Shown piece after piece: positions 6,647 through 14,090 of a stretch of DNA of 15,214 bases. The notes beneath the pieces are model-generated. The model was given only the letters and a program-made list of their open reading frames with translations, did not search any database and was not told the DNA's origin. Origin of the DNA: DASTPP01 sp035762175 (lineage in GTDB: Bacteria; Myxococcota_A; Polyangia; Polyangiales; Polyangiaceae). The position numbers and the translations under genes were made by a program. The stretch covers positions 1-15,214 of the forward strand of contig DASTPP010000425.1 in NCBI GenBank assembly GCA_035762175.1, given 5' to 3'. Position 1 is the first letter of the stretch. Each line of letters starts with the position of its first letter.

Positions 6647-9600
6647 TCAGGGAAGGGCGGCGCCGCGAGGGCAAAGAGGAGCGCCGCCGCGAGGGCACTG
6701 ACATCTTAAAGGCCCGGCTAACTGGACCGGTGTGGGGGTCAGCCGGTCTTCCGTCGTGCCGTCGCCAAGCTGGCCATGGAAGTTGCTCCCCCAGCAACGG
6801 GGTTCGCCGCTGTCAAGTATGGCGCAGTTGTGCCAGCTACCGAGCGAGATCTCCTGCACACCCTCAAGTGGCAGCCCCCCGGGCGACTGCAACACCGGCG
6901 CGGGGGTGGGCCGGCTTGTCGTCGTGCTGTCGCCCAGTTGGCCATCGCTGTTCCACCCCCAGCAGAGGACCTTCCCCCCCCTGACCAGGGTGCAGCTGTG
7001 GCCGGAACCGAGGCCGAGCGCCTGCACACCCTCAAGTGGCAGCCCCCCGGGCGACTGCAACACCGGCGCGGGGGTGGGCCGGCTTGTCGTCGTGCCGTCG
7101 CCCAGCTGGCCATCGCTGTTCCACCCCCAGCAGAGAACCTTCCCCCCCCTGACCAGGGCGCAGCTGTGGACATAACCGAGCCTGAGCGCCTGTACGCCCG
7201 TCAGCGGCAGGCCCCCGGGCGATTGCAGCACTGGCCCGGGGGTGGGCCGGCTTGTCGTCGTGCCGTCGCCAAGCTGACCGTTAGAATTCCACCCCCAGCA
7301 GCGGACCTCGCCGCCTCTGAGCAGGGCGCAGCTATGCCACACGCCGAGCGCTAGTGCTTGTACGAACTGCAATACGGGCACGGGGGTGAGCCGCCTCGTC
7401 TTCGTGCCGTCGCCCAGCTGACCAAAATCGTTGTACCCCCAGCAACGAGCTTCGCCTCTGCCCACCAGCGCGCAGCTATGGTGGCTACCGAGTGCGAGCG
7501 CCTGCACGCGCGTCAGCGGCGGGCCCCCGGGCGATTGCAGCACTGGCACGGGGGTGGGCCGATTTGTCATCGTGCCGTCGCCCAGCTGGCCGTTCAAGTT
7601 GAGCCCCCAACAACGGATTTCGCCTCCGCTCACCAGCGCGCAGCTGTGGTAGCTACCGAGTGCGAGCGCCTGCACGCGCGTCAGCGGCGGGCCCCCGGGC
7701 GATTGCAGCACTGGCATGGGGGTGAGGTGACTTGCCGTCGTGCCGTCGCCGAGTTGGCCGTAGTTGTTAGACCCCCAACAAAGAACTTGCCCTTTCGGCA
7801 CGATCGCGCAGCTATGGCCCTCCCCTGCCACGACCTGGCGGACAAGGTGCGCCCCTGTATCCCCGCGAGCTCCAGCTGTCCCGCTCGTCCCGGCGCTCCC
7901 GCCAGCACCCGCCTCTGCGACCCCGCCCACTCCGGCGGCGCCCTGCACCCCTACATCACCACCTGCCCCCCCCATCCCGGCGTCCCCGCCGCCTGCGGGC
8001 GGGTTGTACTTGGCCTTGAGGTAGGCCTCGACAGCCGTGCGTTCGTCGGATGAGAGCACCTGGCGATACATGATGACTTCGGCCAAGTCGCCGTGCATGA
8101 AGGGGCCGCTGCTGTACCAAGCGCCGATTTGGCCCAAGGTCCAGGGGCCGGTGGTCGAGAACGAGTGGGCCGAGATGAAGTTGCCGTCGCGATAGACCAT
8201 GAGCGTCGAGCCGTCGTAGCTGGCCGAGAGCTGGTGGTAGACGCGTGTGTCACCGATCGAACTCTTTACGACCGGCATCCCGTTGCCGGTGCCGACGAGG
8301 AGGGCCTCTTTGCCGCCCTCCCAGCGTAGCTGGTTATTGGGAAGACTGCTGGCCGGGCCGAAGATCATGCTCGGCGCCTCGGTCGGCATGCTATTTTTCC
8401 CGACGACGAAGAGGGTGAAGGTGGTGGGCAGCAGGGGGGTAATGAAGTAGAGCCACTGACCGCCCGAAAAGCGGAGGACAGGCTTTGCGTTTAGAGCGTT
8501 GGTGACGAGGGCGGGCTGCACCGTCGAGACCCCCGCGTTGGCGTCGTGGCCCATGCCGCTCTGGTCTTGCCAGGACGAGACCTTGCCGGCGCTCGAGATG
8601 ACACCAACGTCGGCTTCGAGCCAGAGTTCGAGAGCGGTCGCGATGCCCCCGGGCCCGCTGACCCCCCCCGCCCCACTCGCTCCTGCCTCACCACCGGTCC
8701 CAGTCCCTCCAGTTCCAACGCCGCCCTGCCCTGGTCCACCGCCTTCGCCGGCCTGACCGCCTTCGCCGGCCTGACCGCCCTGACCACTGGTCCCGTCTTG
8801 GCCGGCTTGACCGCCCTGGCTGTCTCCATCGCCTTGCCCAAGTGCTCCACCTTGCCCGGCCTCGCCCTCCGCGCCTTGCTGACCTCCTTGCTCATCGCCA
8901 CCAGCTTGCCCTTCGGCACCAGCCGCGCCTTCGGCACCGTCCGCGCCCGCCCCTTCGGGGCTTTCCGTAGACCCACCGTTGCCGTCCCCCGAGGTGCCCG
9001 CGATGTCCGGCCATTCGGCCCTGCCGGCCGTGCCCTCTTCATAGGGGTGGGTTCTCCCCGGCCCCCGATTTGCACCCCCTTGGCCACTCGCGCTTGCCGT
9101 CCCTCCGGCTTGGGGGTCGCCCCGTCCACCGGCACCTGCGGACGCCTCGCCTTCCCCTTTGGTCGGCACATTTGCTCCTGACGCGCGCCCCTCACCACCC
9201 GAACCCGCGCAGGTCCCCGCTCCGTCGCTAGACAACGGACTGTGGCCCGAATTCAAGATGGCGCTAGGGAGTTGATGGCACACCGCTGCTAGATACGTGC
9301 CCTCGATGTCGCCGAAGGGCGGCACGTCAAAGGCAGCGTGGCGCTCGAGCAGGGGGGCCGTCTCGACGGCCACGTCCCACGCGGACCCGGGCAAGGTCAT
9401 GACCCCGAGCTCAGGGCGGCCCTCTTCGGAACTCGGCCTGGGCTGCGGAGTCAGCGGCGGGTCAAGCGGGGGTGTCCAGGAGGGAACAACTACCTCGCCT
9501 GCGACGGGCTCCCCCCCGGGGGCGTCAGCCTCGGTGGAGTGTCCGCGAGGGTCTCCCTCAGGGACTTCGAACTCGATGAGCTCGAGGGTGATGGTCTGTT

Positions 9601-9790
9601 CGATGCTCGCCGCGGCCACCGCCTCGGTACTGAAACCCGACGCTGTGGACACCAGCACGATTACCTGCAAGGCGAACACGTGTAGGCCCGCGGCGAGGCA
9701 CAGCGCTAGAGTCGATGCGTGCCGCTCTGCTCGGCCCTCGTCGGCCGGCGCCTGAGAGTACGTTGTATCAGTACGCATGGTTGCTGGCAT
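6647..9790 (-). CDS. Giant membrane-anchored surface protein: TonB-like N-terminus, Gly-rich stalk, LamG-like domain, seven RCC1 repeats
   Basis: A 1047-residue protein. One hydrophobic segment (about 27-50) follows a short polar N-terminus and precedes ITLELIEFEVPEGDP, reminiscent of TonB-type energy transducers, although no TonB C-terminal domain is present. A Pro/Glu-rich spacer (80-185) leads to a Gly-rich, GxGG-type stalk (190-383). Residues 386-595 look like a LamG/concanavalin-like module, opening LELWLEADVGV and SWQDQSGMGHDA and closing LAEVIMYRQVLSSDER. A second Gly-rich linker (597-645) leads to seven RCC1 blades (648-1025), each HSCAL-x-GGE-x-x-CWG-x-N-x-x-GQLGDGT, the number that closes an RCC1 propeller. 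Blade 3 is about eight residues short. Two start ATGs exist (9790, 9778), neither with a clear Shine-Dalgarno. It begins 24 bases after the FGE-like ORF stop, so the two may be co-transcribed. A binding or adhesion role at the cell surface is inferred. Confidence 0.82.
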   Translation of the reverse strand: MPATMRTDTTYSQAPADEGRAERHASTLALCLAAGLHVFALQVIVLVSTASGFSTEAVAAASIEQTITLELIEFEVPEGDPRGHSTEADAPGGEPVAGEVVVPSWTPPLDPPLTPQPRPSSEEGRPELGVMTLPGSAWDVAVETAPLLERHAAFDVPPFGDIEGTYLAAVCHQLPSAILNSGHSPLSSDGAGTCAGSGGEGRASGANVPTKGEGEASAGAGGRGDPQAGGTASASGQGGANRGPGRTHPYEEGTAGRAEWPDIAGTSGDGNGGSTESPEGAGADGAEGAAGAEGQAGGDEQGGQQGAEGEAGQGGALGQGDGDSQGGQAGQDGTSGQGGQAGEGGQAGEGGGPGQGGVGTGGTGTGGEAGASGAGGVSGPGGIATALELWLEADVGVISSAGKVSSWQDQSGMGHDANAGVSTVQPALVTNALNAKPVLRFSGGQWLYFITPLLPTTFTLFVVGKNSMPTEAPSMIFGPASSLPNNQLRWEGGKEALLVGTGNGMPVVKSSIGDTRVYHQLSASYDGSTLMVYRDGNFISAHSFSTTGPWTLGQIGAWYSSGPFMHGDLAEVIMYRQVLSSDERTAVEAYLKAKYNPPAGGGDAGMGGAGGDVGVQGAAGVGGVAEAGAGGSAGTSGTAGARGDTGAHLVRQVVAGEGHSCAIVPKGQVLCWGSNNYGQLGDGTTASHLTPMPVLQSPGGPPLTRVQALALGSYHSCALVSGGEIRCWGLNLNGQLGDGTMTNRPTPVPVLQSPGGPPLTRVQALALGSHHSCALVGRGEARCWGYNDFGQLGDGTKTRRLTPVPVLQFVQALALGVWHSCALLRGGEVRCWGWNSNGQLGDGTTTSRPTPGPVLQSPGGLPLTGVQALRLGYVHSCALVRGGKVLCWGWNSDGQLGDGTTTSRPTPAPVLQSPGGLPLEGVQALGLGSGHSCTLVRGGKVLCWGWNSDGQLGDSTTTSRPTPAPVLQSPGGLPLEGVQEISLGSWHNCAILDSGEPRCWGSNFHGQLGDGTTEDRLTPTPVQLAGPLRCQCPRGGAPLCPRGAALP
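6853..7188 (-). repeat. Two near-identical 168-bp tandem units encoding RCC1 blades
   Basis: Units 6853-7020 and 7021-7188 differ at about nine positions by eye, clustered at one end. The unit is 56 codons, so gain or loss keeps frame. Further diverged copies continue to about 7830. The high identity points to recent duplication or gene conversion and makes the blade number recombination-prone. Confidence 0.85.
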
Positions 9791-9814
9791 CTCGTAAAGG
9801 TGAGAGCAGTCTCT

Positions 9815-10384
9815 TCAACGAAACCCGATCGCTCTGGCCCCGTCCGAGCGCGCGCACCGAAACTCGGGGTCGCTCGCGGACGGCGCCGCCGACGGAAAGG
9901 CGCAGCCCGAGCTCAGGACGTGGCAGAGGTTCGCGCCCGCCCAGCCACCGCCGCGCGCGACCTCGCGCTCGGCGCCGGCGCTGCCTTGCGTCCATTCGGC
10001 GACGTTGCCGCCGAGGTCGAAGACGCCCTCGGGCGTGCGGTCGCGCGCCGAGAGCGCGACGTCGCGCGGCCCCGCGAGGCCGTAGGCGGTGCCGCCGAAC
10101 GCGACGCCGTCGGGCCGCGGGCGTTCGGTGCCCCAGGCGAAGGGGCGACCGCGGGCGCCTTTGGCCGCGAGCTCCCGCTCGGCGTCGGCGGGCAGGCGCT
10201 CGGCTTGCGACAACTGCCCCTTGCGCCGGTAGATCTCGGCCCGGTTGTAGAGCGCCGTGGCCCGCTCGGCGCGCGGCTTCGGCGCAGGGCCGGGCCCCGG
10301 CAGCGGGGGCTCGCCGTTCGGGGGCTGCAGCCGGCTTTCGACCATCTCGGCGCTCAAGCAGGCGTTGAAGACGACGAGGCGCAT
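9815..10384 (-). CDS. Truncated mosaic ORF: CHAT-like motif, TPR-like helix pair, C-terminal half of FGE/SUMF1 domain
   Basis: 189 residues. The ORF opens with RLVVFNACLSAEM (2-14), which resembles the strand and catalytic-Cys loop (LVVLNACxS) of CHAT/caspase-like proteases. After a Pro-rich linker, ALYNRAEIYRRKGQLSQAE (44-62) fits a tetratricopeptide helix pair. From about 63 the sequence is the second half of an FGE-sulfatase/SUMF1 domain: RLPADAERELAAKG for the usual LPTEAEWEYAARG, then PFAWG, GVFDLGGNVAEWT (120-132), ARGGGW, and the closing FRCAR...GFR. The paired Cys of true formylglycine-generating enzyme are not in their usual spacing, so enzymatic sulfatase activation is unlikely. The first half of the FGE domain and all upstream CHAT sequence are missing, and the ATG lies 3 bases from the IS21 element. 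No Shine-Dalgarno is visible. This is probably a fusion or truncation scar; the FGE call is firm, the CHAT and TPR calls tentative. Confidence 0.66.
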   Translation of the reverse strand: MRLVVFNACLSAEMVESRLQPPNGEPPLPGPGPAPKPRAERATALYNRAEIYRRKGQLSQAERLPADAERELAAKGARGRPFAWGTERPRPDGVAFGGTAYGLAGPRDVALSARDRTPEGVFDLGGNVAEWTQGSAGAEREVARGGGWAGANLCHVLSSGCAFPSAAPSASDPEFRCARSDGARAIGFR

Positions 10385-10386
10385 GA

Positions 10387-10436
10387 TGGGCGACGATTAC
10401 TTCTGCAGGCCGACGACAACTATTTCTGCAGGTCGG
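10387..10436. repeat. IS21 left terminal inverted repeat with two binding-site-like repeats
   Basis: Two related repeats, CGACGATTACTTCTGCAGG (from 10391) and CGACAACTATTTCTGCAGG (from 10414), lie 23 bp apart. The whole block matches the reverse complement of 12890-12938 with scattered mismatches. IS21-family ends typically carry such multiple repeats as transposase-binding sites. Confidence 0.85.
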
Positions 10437-10474
10437 CCGCCGTCCTGACGGCGCGTGCGAGGCTGCGGCTCGGC

Positions 10475-10507
10475 GCCCCGGGCCGGGCCCGGGGCTCGCG
10501 GAGCCCC
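10475..10507 (+). promoter_or_regulatory. Two mutually exclusive hairpins over the istA ribosome-binding site
   Basis: Hairpin A pairs GCCCCGGGC (10475-10483) with GCCCGGGGC (10487-10495). Hairpin B pairs GGGGCTC (10491-10497) with GAGCCCC (10501-10507). They share 10491-10495, so only one can form. B contains GGAG (10500-10503), the only Shine-Dalgarno candidate of istA, five bases before its ATG. Folding could occlude transposase translation on transcripts entering from outside, as known for other insertion sequences; for this element it is inference. Confidence 0.5.
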
Positions 10508-10508
10508 G

Positions 10509-11996
10509 ATGGTCACGGACGCGCAGGTCAGGCTTCTGAGGAAGAAGATGGCAGAAGGGAAGACGATTGCGGCCGCCGCGGCGGCCGCCGGCATGAGCGA
10601 GCGCACGGCGTACGCCTGGAAAAAAGGCGCGCTGCCGAGCGAGTCGAAGCAACCACGCCCGTGGCGGACTCGCCCCGACCCGTTCGCGGCCGTCTGGGAC
10701 GCGGAGGTGGTGCCCCTGCTCACGGCCGACGAGGACGGCGCGCTCGAGGCGACCACCATTCTCGCCGAGCTGCGGCGGCGGCACGGCGACGCGTACGGCG
10801 ACGGCCAGCTGCGCACCCTGCAGCGGCGCCTGCACGACTGGCGGGCCCTGCACGGCCCCGGCAAGGAGGTCATGTTCGAGCAGGAGCACGCGCCGGGGCG
10901 CGAGGGCGCGTTCGACTTCACCGACGCCAGCGAGCTCGGCGTCACCGTCGCCGGCGAGGCCTTCGCCCACCTGCTCTTCCAGTTCGTCCTGAGCTTCAGC
11001 AAGTGGCGCTACGTCGGCCTCGCCTTCTCCGAGACCTTCGAGGCGCTCGTGCGCGGGCTGCAGGACGCGCTCTGGGCGCTCGGCGGCGTGCCGCGCGTCT
11101 GGCGCAGCGACAACCTGTCGGCGGCCACGCACCAGATCCTCGGCGGCGGCCGCGAGCTCAACCGCCGCTTCCGCGACGTCCTCGACCACTACGGCGCGCA
11201 GTCGACGCGCATTGAGCCGGGCAAGTCGAACCAGAACGGCGTGGCCGAGAAGGCCCACGACGTGCTCAAGTCGGCGCTCGACCAGGCGCTTCGGCTGCGC
11301 GGCAGCCGCGCCTTCGACTCGGTCGACGCGTACGCCGCCTTCGTCGGCCGCATCCGCGACCGCCTCGTCGAGGGCAAGCCCGCCGCCCGGCTCGCCGAGG
11401 AGCGGCGGCACCTCCTGCCCCTGCCGCCGACGCGCCTGCCCTCGTACACGACCTACCGGGCGACGGTCCGGCAATGGAGCACCATCCACTTCGCCCGCCG
11501 CGTCTACTCGGTGCCCTCGCGGCTCATCGGCTACGAGGTCGAGGTCCGCCAGCACCCCGACGTCATCGAGGTCTTCTACCGCGACCGCTCGAAGCCCACG
11601 GCCACGATGCCGCGGCTGCGCGGCGAGCGCTACCACCGCATCGACTACCGGCACGTCGCCTGGTCGCTCGTCCGAAAGCCCGGCGCCTTCGCCCGCTACC
11701 GCTACCGCGAGGAGCTCTTCCCCTCGCTCGCCTTCCGCCGCGCCTACGACGCGCTCGTCGACGCGCGCGGCGAGCGCGCCGACGTCGAGTACGTGCGCAT
11801 CCTGCACCTGGCCGCCAGCACCATGCAGGCCGACGTCGAGCGCGCCCTCGAGGCCATCCTGGCGCGCGGCGGCCGCCCCGACTTCGCCGCCGTCAAGGCC
11901 CTCGCGGCGCCGGAGAGCTCGCCCGTGCCCCAGTTGCACATCCCGCCGCCCGACCTCGCGGTCTACGACCGGCTGCTCGCGGGGGGCGCGTCGTGA
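10509..11996 (+). CDS. istA: IS21-family transposase IstA
   Basis: A 495-residue DDE transposase that joins the element ends to target DNA. An N-terminal helix-turn-helix lies at 18-40 (GMSERTAYAWKKG). The catalytic core shows D136 in AFDFTD, D201 in WRSDN and E247 in NGVAEKAH, the second Asp and Glu being 45 residues apart, in the IS21 pattern. A C-terminal beta-rich region follows (IHFARRVYSVPSRLIGYEVEVR begins it, cut here into motif IHFARRVYSVP, 331-ish onward). The length fits IstA. The ATG is preceded by GGAG inside a hairpin. The stop TGA overlaps the istB GTG, so translation is probably coupled. No internal stop or frameshift, so it is likely functional. Confidence 0.93.
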   Translation: MVTDAQVRLLRKKMAEGKTIAAAAAAAGMSERTAYAWKKGALPSESKQPRPWRTRPDPFAAVWDAEVVPLLTADEDGALEATTILAELRRRHGDAYGDGQLRTLQRRLHDWRALHGPGKEVMFEQEHAPGREGAFDFTDASELGVTVAGEAFAHLLFQFVLSFSKWRYVGLAFSETFEALVRGLQDALWALGGVPRVWRSDNLSAATHQILGGGRELNRRFRDVLDHYGAQSTRIEPGKSNQNGVAEKAHDVLKSALDQALRLRGSRAFDSVDAYAAFVGRIRDRLVEGKPAARLAEERRHLLPLPPTRLPSYTTYRATVRQWSTIHFARRVYSVPSRLIGYEVEVRQHPDVIEVFYRDRSKPTATMPRLRGERYHRIDYRHVAWSLVRKPGAFARYRYREELFPSLAFRRAYDALVDARGERADVEYVRILHLAASTMQADVERALEAILARGGRPDFAAVKALAAPESSPVPQLHIPPPDLAVYDRLLAGGAS

Positions 11997-12772
11997 GCGG
12001 CTTCGCCGCCGAGGCGGGCGCGCGCCTGCGCGAACTGCTCACGCGCTTCAAGCTGCCCACCGTCGCCGCCGAGGTCGTGCGGCGCTTCACCGACGCCGGC
12101 CACGGCGACGCCCTGCCGACGCTGCTCGAGGTGCTCGAGGCGGAGGCGGGCGAGCGGGGCCAGCGCCGCACCGAGCGGCTGCTCAAGGCCTCGCGCCTGC
12201 CGCCCGGCAAGACGCTCGCGACGCTCGACCGCGCGCGGCTGCCTCGGCCCGTGGTGGCCAAGCTCGACGAGCTAGCGACGGGCGACTTCCTCGACCGCGC
12301 GCACAACGTGCTGTGCTTCGGCCTGCCGGGCAGGGGCAAGACGCACGCGGCCGCCGCGCTCGGCCACGCCCTGGTCCAGCGCGGCCGCTCGGTGCTCTTC
12401 ACGCCCACCTTCCGGCTCGTGCAGGAACTGCTCGCGGCCAAGCGCGACCTGGCGCTGCCGCGCGCCCTGCAGCGCCTGGACGCATTCGACCTGCTGATCT
12501 TGGACGACATCGGCTACGTGCAGCAGAGCGCCGACGAGGTCGAGGTGCTCTTCACGCTGCTGGCCGAGCGCTACGAGCGGCGCTCGCTCGTCATCACGAG
12601 CAACCTCGTGTTCGGCGAGTGGGACCGGATCTTCAAGAACCCGATGACGACGGCAGCCGCGATCGACCGGCTCGTCCACCACGCGGCCATCCTCGAGTTC
12701 TCGGGCCGCAGCAAGCGGGCCGACGAGGCCGAGTCGCGCGCGAAGGCCGCCCCCACGGAGGCACGCCCCTGA
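11993..12772 (+). CDS. istB: IS21-family helper ATPase IstB
   Basis: A 259-residue AAA+ ATPase of the DnaC-like group that assembles on target DNA and stimulates IstA. It has Walker A GLPGRGKT (110-117), Walker B DLLILDDIGY (166-175) and a sensor stretch LVITSNLVFGEWDRIF (199-214). The N-terminal helical region RLRELLTRFKLPTVAAEVV is typical of the family. Start: GTG at 11993, overlapping the last four bases of istA (GTGA), is the usual coupled arrangement; the frame remains open upstream inside istA but that is a shadow. Length fits IstB. Directly after the stop lies an array of 14-bp repeats. Confidence 0.92.
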   Translation: MSGFAAEAGARLRELLTRFKLPTVAAEVVRRFTDAGHGDALPTLLEVLEAEAGERGQRRTERLLKASRLPPGKTLATLDRARLPRPVVAKLDELATGDFLDRAHNVLCFGLPGRGKTHAAAALGHALVQRGRSVLFTPTFRLVQELLAAKRDLALPRALQRLDAFDLLILDDIGYVQQSADEVEVLFTLLAERYERRSLVITSNLVFGEWDRIFKNPMTTAAAIDRLVHHAAILEFSGRSKRADEAESRAKAAPTEARP

Positions 12773-12842
12773 CGACAACGACCCGGCGACAACTACCTGA
12801 CGACAACTACCCGACGACAACGACGCGGCGACAACTACCGAG
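12773..12842 (+). repeat. Array of five 14-bp repeats between istB and the right end
   Basis: CGACAAC recurs at 12773, 12787, 12801, 12815 and 12829, exactly 14 bp apart. The consensus unit is CGACAACTACCCGA with two units reading GAC in place of TAC. The core CGACAACTA also occurs in both terminal repeats, with the array in the same orientation as the left end and opposite to the adjacent right end. It starts on the first base after the istB stop. These look like iterons for a DNA-binding protein, possibly IstA. Confidence 0.85.
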
Positions 12843-12889
12843 CGAAGTGCACTGAATCACGAGTGATCACGGAGCAATGACCATGGCGA

Positions 12890-12938
12890 CCACCTGCAAG
12901 AATAGTTGTCGCCGCTCTGCAGAAGTAGTTGACGTCCA
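12890..12938. repeat. IS21 right terminal inverted repeat
   Basis: Read on the minus strand it starts TGGACGTCAACTACTTCTG and carries two repeats (CGTCAACTACTTCTGCAG and CGACAACTATTCTTGCAG) 23 bp apart, mirroring the left end in order, spacing and sequence. Confidence 0.85.
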
Positions 12939-12983
12939 TCAATCGCCGTCTTTGTTCACAAGTCGCGCCAAAACGCCCAGCGT

Positions 12984-14087
12984 ATGGCCAACGCGTGGAA
13001 GAAGATTCACCGCCTGAGCGCCGACGAGGGCACCAAGCTCGTGCGCATCATCGACGTGGTCGACGACTCGCCCTTCCCCGCCATCGTGATGGAGCGGCTG
13101 AACGGGCAGAACCTCGCCCGGGCTTGGAACGAGCTGGTAAGCCAGCCCGCCGAGTCGCGCTTCGCCCTCGCGCTCACGCTCTACCGCGACGTCAAGTGCC
13201 AGCTCGCCGCGCTGCACGGGGCGCAACTCTGCCACGGCGACGTGAAGCCTCGGAACGTGGTCATCGTCAATACAGAAGGCGGCCATCGCTTCTACCTGGT
13301 CGACTTCGACAGCGTCTGCTCCAACGAGCCCGCCCCCGCCGGGGCCACGTCCGGGGCCGACTCCGAGTTCGGCCCCCTCGCCTCCCGCCGCCGGGCGCTG
13401 GCCGACCTGCAGCGCGAAGACTCGGCGCACCTGCTCGACATCGCCGTTCACCTCTTGGCCAAGCAGAGCGACGCGAGGAGCCTCGAGCCCGCCAAGAAGC
13501 ACAACGTCGAGCCGGTGGGCGACCGGGCGCTCTGGGAGGACGCTCAAGGGCTCATTCGAGAGTGGCGGCGGGCCCGGCGCATACCCTGCATCACGTTCGT
13601 GTGCGCGCCCAGAGACGAGGCGCACCTCGAGAGCCTTCGCAATCATCTGAAGGCGTACACCCAGAAAAAAGGCTTGGCCATGTGGTGCGACCACGACGTC
13701 ACCCCGGGCCAAGACCTCGAGCTCGAGACGCGCCAACGCCTGATGGAGTCGCAGTTCGTCGTTCTGATGGTGAGCGCCGACCTCTACTGGCGCCGTTCGG
13801 ACCAGCTTCAGCTTCTCGAGGAGGCCTGCGCGCGCGAAGACGGGCCCGTCGTCATACCGGTGATGGTACGAAAGGTCGACGTCAACGGAGAGTGGTTCGG
13901 GCGCCTGAAGATGCTGCCGGGCAACGGCGACGGTACCGTCAGCGTTCAAGACTATGACAACGAAGACAACGCCTGGCACGACGTCGCGACGGGCATCCGG
14001 CGGGCCGTCGCCGTCGAGCTCGGCGAGGCGGCCGCCGAGCCCCCGCGAAGGCGGCCGTCATCGGTCAGCCCCTGGCCGCTTCGCTAA
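12984..14087 (+). CDS. Protein kinase-like domain fused to a TIR domain, 5'-truncated at the IS21 element
   Basis: From the first ATG, 367 residues. Kinase features: hinge-like IVMERLNG (34-41), catalytic loop HGDVKPRNV (84-92) with the catalytic Asp and Asn, and metal-binding LVDFDS (105-110, DFD in place of DFG). The C-lobe is short and lacks a clear APE motif. The frame is open back to the IS end and encodes IAVFVHKSRQNAQ there, which resembles the beta-3 strand and start of helix C with Phe where the usual Lys stands; the glycine-rich loop is absent. Residues 200-345 look like a TIR domain: CITFVCAPRDEAHLESL, LAMWCDHDVTPGQ, VVLMVSADLYW, VVIPVMVR and a closing WHDVATGIRRAV. The NADase Glu cannot be placed with certainty. 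TIR domains cleave NAD or signal in bacterial immunity; here the kinase would be the sensing or regulatory part. No Shine-Dalgarno precedes the ATG, supporting truncation. No membrane segment is seen. Confidence 0.72.
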   Translation: MANAWKKIHRLSADEGTKLVRIIDVVDDSPFPAIVMERLNGQNLARAWNELVSQPAESRFALALTLYRDVKCQLAALHGAQLCHGDVKPRNVVIVNTEGGHRFYLVDFDSVCSNEPAPAGATSGADSEFGPLASRRRALADLQREDSAHLLDIAVHLLAKQSDARSLEPAKKHNVEPVGDRALWEDAQGLIREWRRARRIPCITFVCAPRDEAHLESLRNHLKAYTQKKGLAMWCDHDVTPGQDLELETRQRLMESQFVVLMVSADLYWRRSDQLQLLEEACAREDGPVVIPVMVRKVDVNGEWFGRLKMLPGNGDGTVSVQDYDNEDNAWHDVATGIRRAVAVELGEAAAEPPRRRPSSVSPWPLR

Positions 14088-14090
14088 AAC

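Larger units (their letters stand above)
10387..12938 (+). mobile_element. IS21-family insertion sequence
   Basis: The element is bounded by imperfect inverted repeats of about 49 bp beginning TGG and ending CCA (TG...CA ends), enclosing istA and istB in the classic order with a coupled stop/start. Each end holds two copies of a CTGCAG-containing repeat 23 bp apart, as expected for IS21 transposase sites. The boundary could be three bases further out on each side, since TGAT/ATCA also match. Both genes are intact with catalytic motifs, so it may be active. No 4-8 bp target duplication is seen at either boundary choice, suggesting flanking rearrangement after insertion. Confidence 0.88.

Noticed and set aside
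6776..8053. Long repetitive plus-strand frames opposite the RCC1 repeats
   Set aside because: They merely mirror the 168-bp units on the other strand; the minus frame encodes canonical RCC1 blades.
9768..11939. 723-codon minus-strand open frame across the IS21 and FGE region
   Set aside because: It is antisense to istA, whose catalytic motifs and istB coupling are clear; the translation is Arg/Ala/Val-rich without motifs, a high-GC shadow.
12773..12842. CRISPR array
   Set aside because: The 14-bp units are contiguous with no spacers and share the core of the IS ends.
10373..12950. Target-site duplication flanking the IS21 element
   Set aside because: The 4-8 bases outside either boundary choice (GGCGCA on the left, ATCGCC on the right) do not match.
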